DNA from: a virus
IMG/VR virus record: IMGVR_UViG_3300042372_000291
Span: 43,732-107,731 of that record
Length of the DNA: 64,000 nucleotides
Reading direction: 5' to 3' (one strand)
Within the stretch, counting starts at the first letter, position 1. Each line of letters opens with the position of its first letter. Under the pieces are notes generated by a model that saw only the letters and a list, made by a program, of their open reading frames with translations, was not told where the DNA came from and searched no databases. Shown here piece after piece: positions 41,407-49,609 of this stretch. A program made the position numbers and the translations under genes.

Positions 41407-43188
41407 TTAAATTAACTTATATTCTCCAAGGTATTCTTGAACATCGTCAGGAATTGCCTTGGTATCCAATTCTACCATAGCCTTCTTCTTTTCTGCAAGT
41501 CGGCTAGCAGAACTCCATGTATGAACCTCAATCTCTAGATTAGAGTCCCTACTTGTGTGAGATATTGCTCCAAATACCGCCCCACAAACGGCATCCGCCA
41601 AGTCTTTAGATTTCTTGCGTGGGTGATCTACACGATTATTTTTCATAATCTTTAGCTCACTCATTTCTTCAAGAAGTAAAGGAATCATTGGCATTGCAAT
41701 TCTTTCTTCATAAATCATCATAGCTAGGTCTTCATAATGTTTCTTAGCAACAGAAACAGTATCAGTTCTCATTCCTACCGCTTTTAATTCCTGTTGAATA
41801 TCAAAGGACTGCCAACGGTCAAATGTAACCATACCTATGTTAAAACCCTCTCTACGAAGATTCATAATCCATTTTTTTACCTCTGAGAGGTCTACTGGCC
41901 CCTCTATTTTAGGCTCCCACCACGCAACAGCATCCACAATAACAATTGGAGCAACCTGTTCGTAATCTTTGATTACTTGAACATTTACCCAACGTTCAAC
42001 ATGTGCAATAGCAACTGCACACTTATCGTGAACCTGTGCAAGATCGGCATGAATATAATATACTTTATCAGGGTCTGGCTTAAAAGTCAAATCAAATCTT
42101 TTATGATTGTCTATTGGATTTCTTAATGTCATGCATTTTTCTAACTTATCTTTTTGTTTAAAAAATGCGTCAGACGAGTATGTTGGTGTGCAAAGGAAAC
42201 GCATCATGGCATCTCCTAAGTCTGTTAAAAATGCAATTTTAAAATCATCAATTTTTCTTGTTGGGTTTACTTCCCATGTTGGTCTTTTTAAAGCAAACAT
42301 TCTAGGGTATTTATAAGAAGTAATATGATCTTCTTCCCAGACTATTTCAAATTCATTGTCTGGTCCTTCTGGTAGCTCTTCATTAATAACAAACTTGTAT
42401 CGTCTTTCTATTACATCTTTTTCCATGATTACATCTTCATACCGTTTTGAAATAAAGTCACCGTTGTATCGGGGAAATGATAGAAGAACCACCTTGCCTA
42501 AATCTGGGAAACGAGAATCTACTGTGCCTCTAAATGCTTTATATATATTATCAGCAGTTTTGCCCTGATCATTTCCTGTTCCTACTTCTGTAGCAAAACC
42601 TGAAATCTCATCAAGAACAGCCATGAACAAGTTCAAACCCTCATGTGATTCACGCTCTGAGTGACCAGAGTAAACGGTGATTGATTTATCAAAACCAATA
42701 GAGTTTACTTTTGGGTCATACTTTCCAGCAAACCATGGAGATCTTTCAATTTTTGATTTAAAACCTTTAAAGAAAACATTTTTAGCTTGTTCTGCGTTAA
42801 TAGCAACGTTAATAATATCTATTGCATCTCCTGCAGGTTTGCCATAATATCTTGCTGGATCTTTTAAGCAAAGTAGTTTATAGACAACATAGGCGCAGGC
42901 AACAGTAGAAACAAAGTCTTTACCACTACCTTTTCCTAATTGTAGAATAATTTCATTTTTGGTATATTTAGCAAAATGTTTGTCGCCCTGTTCTGTACCC
43001 ATTAACATTTGTAAATCTTCTTTGCGATAAATTTGGCTCATCGCCTCAACAATGTCATATTGAATAGTAGAAAGAGGTGGTTGCCCAAGAAAGTCTGGAG
43101 ACTCAACAAAAGTCTTTACGTCTACAGGAGTTTCTTCAAATTGACTATCTTGAAGTGCTTCAAAAAAATCATTGAACTTGGTGGACAA
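41407..43188 (-). CDS. terL: terminase large subunit
   Basis: 593 aa. ATPase: LQLGKGSGKDF (Walker A, about 83-93), FMAVLDEISGF (Walker B, about 186-196). Nuclease: YYIHADLAQVHDKCAVAIAH (about 374-393), GMVTFDRWQSFDI (about 449-461), HPRKKSKDLADAVCGAVFGA (about 518-537), the RNase-H-like metal acidic residues. It translocates and cuts DNA into capsids. Follows the putative small subunit with 20 bases of overlap. Confidence 0.92.
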   Translation of the reverse strand: MSTKFNDFFEALQDSQFEETPVDVKTFVESPDFLGQPPLSTIQYDIVEAMSQIYRKEDLQMLMGTEQGDKHFAKYTKNEIILQLGKGSGKDFVSTVACAYVVYKLLCLKDPARYYGKPAGDAIDIINVAINAEQAKNVFFKGFKSKIERSPWFAGKYDPKVNSIGFDKSITVYSGHSERESHEGLNLFMAVLDEISGFATEVGTGNDQGKTADNIYKAFRGTVDSRFPDLGKVVLLSFPRYNGDFISKRYEDVIMEKDVIERRYKFVINEELPEGPDNEFEIVWEEDHITSYKYPRMFALKRPTWEVNPTRKIDDFKIAFLTDLGDAMMRFLCTPTYSSDAFFKQKDKLEKCMTLRNPIDNHKRFDLTFKPDPDKVYYIHADLAQVHDKCAVAIAHVERWVNVQVIKDYEQVAPIVIVDAVAWWEPKIEGPVDLSEVKKWIMNLRREGFNIGMVTFDRWQSFDIQQELKAVGMRTDTVSVAKKHYEDLAMMIYEERIAMPMIPLLLEEMSELKIMKNNRVDHPRKKSKDLADAVCGAVFGAISHTSRDSNLEIEVHTWSSASRLAEKKKAMVELDTKAIPDDVQEYLGEYKLI

Positions 43189-43708
43189 CAGTAATCACTT
43201 CTCCTTCTTTTGCAATTGCAGATAGTCTTTGCATAATAAGATCACGTATTTCTGGGTGTTCGGATGCTATATCACGAAGAATGCCAACAAGAACTTCTTG
43301 TCTCTTTTCAATTTCAACCATTTCTTCTGCCAACTCTTTATTTTCTAATAATCCTGCTTTTTGTAACATGTCAATACGACGTGCCTCAATATCCATAACG
43401 AGCTTGATAGCAGCAGTCTTAGCATTTAAATTTGCAGTTGTTGTTGCATCATCAATAACCTCATATGCTTGCTGAATTAGTTTTGTATAGTGTGCATCAG
43501 CGCTAACCAAAGCATCTTTAGCACGAGCACGGATAGCATCATTAGCAGATGCCATCGTCTTCCACTCATTAAGGTGTGCTACGACACGTGTTCTTGGAAG
43601 CGATAATGTCTTAGAAATCTTAGTAGGATCGTTACCTTTTAGATATTCTTCAACAACCTTATTTACTTCATCAAGATGTTTTACGATTTCTATTTCTGCG
43701 TCTATCAT
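43169..43708 (-). CDS. putative terminase small subunit
   Basis: 179 aa. The N-terminal YLKGNDPTKISKTLSLPRTR (about 23-42) with VVAHLNEWK looks like a helix-turn-helix, followed by a long helical oligomerisation region (DIEARRIDMLQKAGLLENKE...). The order small subunit then TerL is typical. The call rests on context plus HTH, not on a clear family match. Confidence 0.7.
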   Translation of the reverse strand: MIDAEIEIVKHLDEVNKVVEEYLKGNDPTKISKTLSLPRTRVVAHLNEWKTMASANDAIRARAKDALVSADAHYTKLIQQAYEVIDDATTTANLNAKTAAIKLVMDIEARRIDMLQKAGLLENKELAEEMVEIEKRQEVLVGILRDIASEHPEIRDLIMQRLSAIAKEGEVITVVHQVQ

Positions 43709-43940
43709 ATTTACCTTCTAGTCTATTGATTTCATCTTGAATATAAAAGATTGCCTTTTTCAAGTCTTCAATATGTTTAGATTCATCTTTTATACCAGCT
43801 CTCCAGAGATACTTTATTGCATTACCAATATTAAAGTTTCTGTGTCTAGTAATTTCAATTGCCTCTACCCCACTTGGATCATTTGTATAATGATAAGGAT
43901 GGTTAACCTGATCAACCTTTATTATAAATTTTTCACTCAT
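43671..43940 (-). CDS. DUF3310 protein
   Basis: 89 aa. QVNHPYHYTNDPSGVEAIEI (about 11-30), NFNIGNAIKYLWRAGIKD (about 35-52), HIEDLKKAIFYIQDEI: the DUF3310 pattern (VNHPxHY...G.E.IE...F.lGNaiKYl.RaG.K....eDL.KA). Phage early protein of unsettled role, sometimes annotated as nucleotide kinase. Overlaps the putative TerS gene. Confidence 0.85.
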   Translation of the reverse strand: MSEKFIIKVDQVNHPYHYTNDPSGVEAIEITRHRNFNIGNAIKYLWRAGIKDESKHIEDLKKAIFYIQDEINRLEGKYDRRRNRNRKTS

Positions 43941-44703
43941 TATGTTCTCCTGTTAAATTTTTTTTAATTTCTGTTAAAATTGTTTCATTAAATCTAGACT
44001 CCATAAACTTTTTATATCTTGTAACCAATGGTAAATTTTCTCCCATAAATGATGGAGAATTTACACAATGATTCATATATTTGTCAAGCGCCCTACTGTG
44101 TTTAAACCTATGTAATTTTATTTTTTTATCGGTATTAAAGTGAACATAAAATAATGGCTCATCTTCTTCAAATTTAAAAAATCCACTTTGATTCCACATC
44201 TGCACTTCAACATTGTATGACCTAAACCATCTTCCTATATCAAAGTTGCCTGGAAAGATAGTTCCATATTGTGTATATTGAGATTTATGAAAAATAGGTT
44301 GATAGAAAAATGCTTGTAATGGTTGGTCTGCAAAAAATCCATAGGATAGTTCAAAAGTTATAGATGGACCAACATTTAAACCAAAATCAGATCTTACATT
44401 AAAATCTATATAGCTTTTAGATAGTGGCTCTATTTCTGCAGGGGTTTTTGAAAAATCAAACCTATATTCTGATTGAACTACATTTTTAAAAACAAAAGTA
44501 TTTTTAAATTGATTTTTTACTGCAGGACATGAAAAAAATGTTTTTGATTTTCCCTTACCTCCAATATTATTGCTTTTATTTTCTAATAGTGATAAATATA
44601 AATTGGTTGGTTCTGGATATAACATCTCCCACTCATTATGTCCATTAGCACTATATCCAATTGCTGGAGCCCAGTAAACGTTTATGACATCTTTATTGCT
44701 CAT
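43933..44703 (-). CDS. WWK-family paralog 6 of 8, divergent branch
   Basis: 256 aa. VINVYWAPAIGYS (about 6-18), FFSCPAVKNQFKNTFVFKN (about 56-74), TIFPGNFDIGRWFRSYNVEV (about 148-167), PLFYVHFNTDKKIKLHRFKH (about 184-203): shared in order with 33134 and with the CP..., PG..D and end segments of the other copies. Lacks WWK. Function unknown. Confidence 0.7.
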   Translation of the reverse strand: MSNKDVINVYWAPAIGYSANGHNEWEMLYPEPTNLYLSLLENKSNNIGGKGKSKTFFSCPAVKNQFKNTFVFKNVVQSEYRFDFSKTPAEIEPLSKSYIDFNVRSDFGLNVGPSITFELSYGFFADQPLQAFFYQPIFHKSQYTQYGTIFPGNFDIGRWFRSYNVEVQMWNQSGFFKFEEDEPLFYVHFNTDKKIKLHRFKHSRALDKYMNHCVNSPSFMGENLPLVTRYKKFMESRFNETILTEIKKNLTGEHNE

Positions 44704-44855
44704 CTTTTTGATTTCCTCAATCCAAACTTAGCAAGGTATACGTAAATAGTTTCCAAGCTTACTCCACATTCCTTTGCTATATCCTCTGGACTTTTTTTAT
44801 CCACATGGTATCTTTTTTTAAGCCATAGTTCATTTGTATATAGTTTACCAGACAT
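44700..44855 (-). CDS. 51-aa helix-turn-helix protein
   Basis: ELWLKKRYHVDKKSPEDIAK then ECGVSLETIYVYLAKFGLRK is a homeodomain-type helix-turn-helix (resolvase/Fis-like): helix, turn EC-GVS, recognition helix LETIYVYLAKF. Its stop overlaps the next ATG (TCAT junction). A tiny DNA-binding protein, possibly a regulator; easily missed because of its length. Confidence 0.7.
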   Translation of the reverse strand: MSGKLYTNELWLKKRYHVDKKSPEDIAKECGVSLETIYVYLAKFGLRKSKR

Positions 44856-44856
44856 G

Positions 44857-45054
44857 TTATTTTTTGTCAACCCTAACTACTGGATCTAGCCTATCCCAAT
44901 ACCCTTTAGAATTACCCTGGTAAACTTGTCCAGTTTCTCTATCAATCAATAACCATTTTGTTGGAACTAAAGTTTTAACAGATAAGACAACATCTTGACT
45001 TTCTTCCACAAAATTAAAAGAATTTCTTTCCATAATCAAACTCTCATTTTCCAT
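44857..45054 (-). CDS. hypothetical 65-aa protein
   Basis: MENESLIMERNSFNFVEESQ...VPTKWLLIDRETGQVYQGNS: WLLIDRETGQVYQG recalls small actinophage proteins of unknown role. Overlaps its neighbour. Confidence 0.6.
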   Translation of the reverse strand: MENESLIMERNSFNFVEESQDVVLSVKTLVPTKWLLIDRETGQVYQGNSKGYWDRLDPVVRVDKK

Positions 45055-45269
45055 TGCATTGAAATTGGACCTTTATCTATAAGCTTGAACATATGGTCTT
45101 CAAATTCCATTTTCATCTGATAGTAAATGTCAGGGCTTACTTCCTTTAGTTTGTCTGTAACACTATAAATAGTTTCTCCAGTTTCAGTATCGAATCCCTC
45201 TATAACAACCGCATTTTGTAAAATCAAATGCTCCAGCATTGCCTGTGTTTTAATAATATTTTTATTCAT
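45036..45269 (-). CDS. 77-aa protein, paralog of 31550
   Basis: Shares LILQNAVVIEGFDTETGETI and TDKLKEVSPDIYY with 31550-31897 (LILSGALEPAGIDMETGELL, TPKLKEVSPMLYQ). Small alpha/beta protein, 13 kb from the paralog. Unknown. Confidence 0.6.
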   Translation of the reverse strand: MNKNIIKTQAMLEHLILQNAVVIEGFDTETGETIYSVTDKLKEVSPDIYYQMKMEFEDHMFKLIDKGPISMQWKMRV

Positions 45270-45840
45270 AAGAAACTGCTTTTTCCCAATTATTTATAGC
45301 CCAATGTCCAATACCGCAGGCATCTGCAACATCGTTATCTGTAATAGTTCTATCATAGTTAATATTGACAAACTTAATGGTTCTTTCTTTTCTTAAGTTT
45401 CTTTCGTATGCTTTGTACCATGAAATCGACTTACCTGGATTTTTAGATCTAATCAGAAGCTGTTCATCCTTAGATATTTTTTTATTACCAATATAGTTTT
45501 GCCATGTAATTGGAGATACCCTACCTATTATTTTTGTTCCAGACTGCCCAGCTGACCCAAGAATTGCTCCTTGTACTAAAGCTAGGTCTGCTGCAGTTTT
45601 AGGACTATTCATAAAAACGGTATGCTCAATAACAATTGCTTCAAAACCACCATATATATCAAAAAATACTTTTACTTTCTTACCAGCATCGATGACCTTC
45701 TGATAAATATCACTACCTTCAAAAGTAATTTTACCTATAGTGATTAATGTTTTTTCTTGGGTATCAAAAATAGCAAAAGCAAGGCTATTAGTGCTAGCAT
45801 CAATTGCACAAATATTTCTTGATTGATTAATCTTGTTCAT
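45262..45840 (-). CDS. RuvC-like Holliday-junction resolvase
   Basis: 192 aa from ATG 45840. NICAIDASTNSLAFAIFDTQ (about 9-28) is the first RNase-H-like strand with the metal Asp; AIVIEHTVFMNSPKTAADLA (about 68-87) carries the Glu; TITDNDVADACGIGHWAIN (about 165-183) the final DxxDA. Cuts four-way junctions during replication or packaging. Confidence 0.85.
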   Translation of the reverse strand: MNKINQSRNICAIDASTNSLAFAIFDTQEKTLITIGKITFEGSDIYQKVIDAGKKVKVFFDIYGGFEAIVIEHTVFMNSPKTAADLALVQGAILGSAGQSGTKIIGRVSPITWQNYIGNKKISKDEQLLIRSKNPGKSISWYKAYERNLRKERTIKFVNINYDRTITDNDVADACGIGHWAINNWEKAVSYE

Positions 45841-46117
45841 AATCAAAATATCCTTTTATTTGCTTCAACATTTTATCTACTGCTTTCTTGCTAACATTAC
45901 AGTTAGCACAAAATCCATCATCATTATATATAGAAAGAGTTTGTCCGCATCCTCCAAGACACATTCTTTTCTTTCCTTTTCTTTTTTGTCTTTTTGTTAC
46001 TTGATAACGCTCTGCTATTTTGTCTTTAGTCGCTTCGGTTCTGCAATCTGCACTGCAATAAATTTGATAAGTAACTTTTGCTTTAAAGTAAGACTCACAT
46101 CTACTGCACTGTTTCAC
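45827..46117 (-). CDS. Cys-rich zinc-finger protein, GTG start
   Basis: 96 aa. CSRCESYFKAK and IYCSADCRTEATKD, then RMCLGGCGQTL and FCANCNVSKKA: two zinc sites separated by a very basic helix (RYQVTKRQKRKGKKR). The first half recalls the YacG-like zinc ribbon. May bind DNA together with the neighbouring recombination proteins. Confidence 0.65.
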   Translation of the reverse strand: MKQCSRCESYFKAKVTYQIYCSADCRTEATKDKIAERYQVTKRQKRKGKKRMCLGGCGQTLSIYNDDGFCANCNVSKKAVDKMLKQIKGYFDYEQD

Positions 46118-46916
46118 TGAATCCCTCCAGAGATTTTATCTTTACTACCCCTGGCTCTGAAGTTGCACAAACTGCCTTTACTGGGCAATTCTTACATATT
46201 TTTGAGTTTACACGATAGTTTTTTTGCGGTAACTGCTGATCTTTCCAAGACTTGTGAACAGTACGCATCCAGTCAAATGTATTGTCAATCCATTCTTTAT
46301 ATTTTGGAGTTACTTCAATTGGAAATACCAACAGGTCGTGATTGTTTTTATTTTCATAAATTAGAACACCTTTTGATTTTTTTAAAACCTTCATATAAAT
46401 AATTAATTGTTTTACATGATACTCTGCTGGCTCATTTTTAATTTTATAATTTTCAAATGCTTCGGATTTCATTGTTTTTATTTCGCCAATAATATCTTCA
46501 TCGTTCATAGCTATCATAGCATCGCCCCAGCCAAAAATTGGTGGGTCATCATTTACCACTTTGAATTCTGTAGTTGGGTTATTATCATCATCTAGATATT
46601 CTTTTGCTACTCCAGAATCTAACATAGCCTGCTGAATTCTGTCATGTGATTTAGTTCCAGCAGTCATATTTGCTATGTCATATGGAGTATTATTACTTTC
46701 AAATATATTTCCTTCAAATGCAAGATACCAATATCTTGGACATTCTCCGTGCCCGTAGACTAGACTTGATGGAGCAAAAGTCTTTTTCTTAGTATACTTA
46801 GGCTCTTGCTTTGCTATATACCCATTATTAATTTTTTGTATAAGGGCAGCAGAATCAAGTATGTGAGATGTATCCTCAGCTTTTTTCATCATTTGCTTTA
46901 TCAAATTTTTAGTCAT
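46101..46916 (-). CDS. Cas4/AddB-like PD-(D/E)XK nuclease with Fe-S-type cysteines
   Basis: 271 aa. FAPSSLVYGHGECPRYWYLA (about 47-66) opens the family; GWGDAMIAMNDEDIIGEIKT (about 130-149) has the D...(x)..ExK active site; the C-terminus KICKNCPVKAVCATSEPGVV has CxxC....C, with the early Cys forming a possible 4Fe-4S cluster. Known members are 5'-3' exonucleases. It likely processes phage DNA ends. Confidence 0.85.
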   Translation of the reverse strand: MTKNLIKQMMKKAEDTSHILDSAALIQKINNGYIAKQEPKYTKKKTFAPSSLVYGHGECPRYWYLAFEGNIFESNNTPYDIANMTAGTKSHDRIQQAMLDSGVAKEYLDDDNNPTTEFKVVNDDPPIFGWGDAMIAMNDEDIIGEIKTMKSEAFENYKIKNEPAEYHVKQLIIYMKVLKKSKGVLIYENKNNHDLLVFPIEVTPKYKEWIDNTFDWMRTVHKSWKDQQLPQKNYRVNSKICKNCPVKAVCATSEPGVVKIKSLEGFSETVQ

Positions 46917-46934
46917 CGTAATCCTTTTTTATCT

Positions 46935-46943
46935 ATTATATCA
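46935..46943 (-). promoter_or_regulatory. extended -10 TGA-TATAAT for 46101 gene
   Basis: Complement: TGA-TATAAT (46943-46935); no good -35. The nuclease start is 19 bases downstream. Confidence 0.45.
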
Positions 46944-46944
46944 G

Positions 46945-47259
46945 TTATCGGATTATGTATTTAAGAGCAGATACAAGATCGTTTATGGCTTCCGCTGCCG
47001 TATAGTATATATTTTTTTTGCTTCTGTCTGACTTATCCACATTAGTCATCCACGTTGCTTTAAATGCCATCTTAGCTGCTATAGCCTGAAGTCTAACTAT
47101 TTCCAAAGTTGCAACATTAAGCGGTATATCTGGCTTAATAATAATTTTAGCAATAAATGTTAGTGCAGCAGTCAGTTCTTCATCCTGCATATAATCTGCT
47201 ATTTCGGATAAGCCATTAACCATCTCTATAGTTGTTTTATTTTGTTCTTTCTGTTCCAT
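46945..47259 (-). CDS. hypothetical 104-aa helical protein
   Basis: From ATG 47259: MEQKEQNKTTIEMVNGLSEI... all-helical, with VATLEIVRLQAIAAKMAFKATWM in the middle. The pattern resembles helical phage recombination accessory proteins, but no family is recognised. Confidence 0.6.
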   Translation of the reverse strand: MEQKEQNKTTIEMVNGLSEIADYMQDEELTAALTFIAKIIIKPDIPLNVATLEIVRLQAIAAKMAFKATWMTNVDKSDRSKKNIYYTAAEAINDLVSALKYIIR

Positions 47260-47551
47260 GTTCACCACCCAATGTTAGTTGATCTAATAAATCAAACTCT
47301 ATTATAGCAAGACGAGTTTTTTTGTTTCCTTCCCCAAGTATTACAACTATGGCTGGAGATTTATCTGTACCAGCTTTTATGGAGTCAGTAACAGCCTTTG
47401 CCCAAACATCTTGATTTATAGTAAAAGATTTTGATGTTTCTTTAAAGTCAACAATAAAATTTCTCCAAGTAGCATCACCCTTTTTATTATTACGTCCAGA
47501 GTTTTTATGTTGTTGAGCATTGATTCTTTTGGATTCATTTTTTTCAGACAT
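47237..47551 (-). CDS. PD-(D/E)XK resolvase-like nuclease
   Basis: 104 aa from ATG 47551 (alternative start 47569). NSGRNNKKGDATWRNFIVDF (about 16-35) followed by KETSKSFTINQDVWAKAV: GD...(x)..(V)DFK is a plausible PD-(D/E)XK motif as in Hjc-type or phage resolvases. Would make it a second junction nuclease near RuvC and RecA. The small size and tentative motif lower confidence. Confidence 0.6.
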   Translation of the reverse strand: MSEKNESKRINAQQHKNSGRNNKKGDATWRNFIVDFKETSKSFTINQDVWAKAVTDSIKAGTDKSPAIVVILGEGNKKTRLAIIEFDLLDQLTLGGEHGTERTK

Positions 47552-48114
47552 TATTTTATCCAAGCCCATACTTGATCATGAACTGTTATCTTAGAATTAT
47601 CATTTATATCTTGTTTAAAGAATAAAATAATATCTTTAATCATATCCCAGTCATGTCCACACATAATTCCACCAGTTTTTAGTTTTCTATACCATGCTGC
47701 CATATCTTGTAAAACTGCACTGTATGTAGTTGGGCAGTCCCAAAAAATAAAGTTTAAAGAATTATCTTCAAATTTATGTGATGCATTAATACTTGTATCC
47801 TCTATAATTTCTATTTTATCTGATACCCCTGAAAATTTTATATTATGCATAGCAAGATTTCTTGCATAGTCAGACTCTTTTTCTCCATATGAAATATTTT
47901 CTATTTCATTTACGCCAGGTGTGTACGGATCTATTCCGTAAATCTTAGACACATTGTCACATTTTTGAGCTATCATACAAGATGTTTGTGCATAAAAAAG
48001 TCCTAACTCAACACCAACAGAATTCTCTGGCAAATAGAGTCCAAAAAGATGTATTAGGCTTTGACCATTAATATCTTTACTATTAAAATTATATATACTA
48101 TCTAATTTGTTCAT
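47551..48114 (-). CDS. class I SAM-dependent methyltransferase-like protein
   Basis: 187 aa. NSVGVELGLFYAQTSCMIAQ (about 31-50) is the glycine-rich SAM loop (E-L-G); YGIDPYTPGVNEI follows with the acidic residue; KTGGIMCGHDWDMIKDIILF (about 146-165) is typical of Methyltransf_24-like enzymes. Substrate unknown. Overlaps both neighbours. Confidence 0.7.
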   Translation of the reverse strand: MNKLDSIYNFNSKDINGQSLIHLFGLYLPENSVGVELGLFYAQTSCMIAQKCDNVSKIYGIDPYTPGVNEIENISYGEKESDYARNLAMHNIKFSGVSDKIEIIEDTSINASHKFEDNSLNFIFWDCPTTYSAVLQDMAAWYRKLKTGGIMCGHDWDMIKDIILFFKQDINDNSKITVHDQVWAWIK

Positions 48115-48283
48115 TTATAAAATCCTTTTTTCTTTTTATTATTAGAGCCTTTGATAAATGTTTTTTACTACACATCCATGTAAGCTCAAAACTTTCTTTC
48201 CATAATCTTAAAGATGACACCTCTTCTTTACACGTATGGCAAATAAATTTACCTGAGTATATAGAAAATCTTGAATCAGCCAT
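48098..48283 (-). CDS. 61-aa CxxC zinc protein
   Basis: From ATG 48283: GKFICHTCKEEVSSLRLW ... WMCSKKHLSKALIIKRKKDF: CHTC and C....H around 20 residues apart, followed by a basic tail. Overlaps RecA's stop. Unknown. Confidence 0.6.
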   Translation of the reverse strand: MADSRFSIYSGKFICHTCKEEVSSLRLWKESFELTWMCSKKHLSKALIIKRKKDFINEQIR

Positions 48284-49292
48284 TTGCAAGTTTGGTCTTT
48301 AACATGTCCTGTAAATCCAAATCCTCTCGCACTCTATTAATAAGACCTTCACGGCCTTGTACTTTTGTACCATCTTCTAGTTGATACCAAGCTCCAGTTC
48401 TACTTATATACCCAGCTAATTCTGCTGTATCAACAAGATCGCCAACAGTGTCAATCCCAAGATTGTCCCCTCTAAAATAAAAATCATATTCGCCATTTTG
48501 AAAAGCAGGCGATGTTTTAGAAAATTGCAACTCCCAACGAACCTTTCTACCAATCTTTTCTTCAATAAGTTTGTCTCCAACATGTATTTTTCCTTTAATT
48601 GCTTGATTATCTGATTCTGAAGAAAACAACTTAATAACGGTTGAAGAATAAAATTTAGTAGCTTGTCCACCTGTTGGTTGTTGACTTGTATACATTGCAC
48701 TAATATTATTACGAGATTGACTAATCAATACAAATAATGTTGGCTTTACCTTATTGTTTGCATAATTAATCATCTTCCATGCATTGCTAAAGTCACGTGA
48801 CTCTGCACCAATTTGCTTAGTATTCTCCAATTGCTTTAATTCTTCAGAATCTTTTTCAAAATAAATAGCGGGCAATAATGAAGTAATTGAATCAACTACA
48901 ATTAAATCTACACCAGCCTCCATTAAATTAATTCCTACATCAACCATCTCATTAATAGTTCTTGCTTGAGAAACAATCAACTTTGATGTATCTACTCCAA
49001 GTTTTTCTGCCCAATTTTTGTCATATGACATTTCTGCATCAATCCATGCACATACCTTTCCCTCTTTTTGTGCAAGACCAATCATTTGTAAACATAAAGA
49101 TGATTTAGCGCTTGACTTACTTCCCCAAATAAGGACCTGTCTGCCATATGGAAGACCACCGTTTAAAGCACGATTAAGTCCAAAACTAGGGGTTGCTGCA
49201 TACTCAGTCTTGGGAACTGAATCTCCTACTAAAATACTTTTTCGTAACTTTGGATTTAACTGAGCTAATACTTGTTCAACAGTAACTGTCAT
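48276..49292 (-). CDS. recA: RecA/UvsX-type recombinase
   Basis: 338 aa. VLIWGSKSSAKSSLCLQMIG is the Walker A region, GSKSSAKS in place of the usual GPESSGKT (the Lys is kept, Gly is Ala). AGVDLIVVDSITSLLP (about 126-141) is Walker B; ISQSRNNISAMYTSQQPTGG (about 194-213) covers the loop regions. Filament-forming ATPase that pairs homologous DNA. Overlaps MazG's stop by one base; replication and recombination genes surround it. Confidence 0.88.
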   Translation of the reverse strand: MTVTVEQVLAQLNPKLRKSILVGDSVPKTEYAATPSFGLNRALNGGLPYGRQVLIWGSKSSAKSSLCLQMIGLAQKEGKVCAWIDAEMSYDKNWAEKLGVDTSKLIVSQARTINEMVDVGINLMEAGVDLIVVDSITSLLPAIYFEKDSEELKQLENTKQIGAESRDFSNAWKMINYANNKVKPTLFVLISQSRNNISAMYTSQQPTGGQATKFYSSTVIKLFSSESDNQAIKGKIHVGDKLIEEKIGRKVRWELQFSKTSPAFQNGEYDFYFRGDNLGIDTVGDLVDTAELAGYISRTGAWYQLEDGTKVQGREGLINRVREDLDLQDMLKTKLANG

Positions 49293-49609
49293 TAAAATCT
49301 TACCCCATGCTTTTCTGGTCTAGTTAAATTAAACTTTGTTTTTTCCTCAAATGCATGGTCTAAAGAAATCTTGGTATATCCTGCTTCAACCATTCCTGCA
49401 TAAAGATCAAGTGTACGAATCATAATGTCTGCAAACTCTTTTGCAATTTCTTCTTCGCCTTTATCTTTACGAACTGCTTCAAGAACCTCAACAACTTCTG
49501 AAACAATCATCATTAGTTGCTTTGATACAAAAATATCATCAACATCTTGATCCCAAAATCCTTTTTCAACTGCAACCTTATGTAGTTCTTCTGCTAATTC
49601 ATCAAACAT
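49292..49609 (-). CDS. MazG-like nucleotide pyrophosphohydrolase
   Basis: 105 aa. MIVSEVVEVLEAVRKDKGEE (about 34-53) and KEFADIMIRTLDLYAGMVEA (about 57-76) form the EExxE..(x)..EexxD metal motif of the all-alpha MazG fold. Hydrolyses NTPs or (p)ppGpp-like alarmones; common in phages to keep the host active. Couples to recA. Confidence 0.85.
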   Translation of the reverse strand: MFDELAEELHKVAVEKGFWDQDVDDIFVSKQLMMIVSEVVEVLEAVRKDKGEEEIAKEFADIMIRTLDLYAGMVEAGYTKISLDHAFEEKTKFNLTRPEKHGVRF

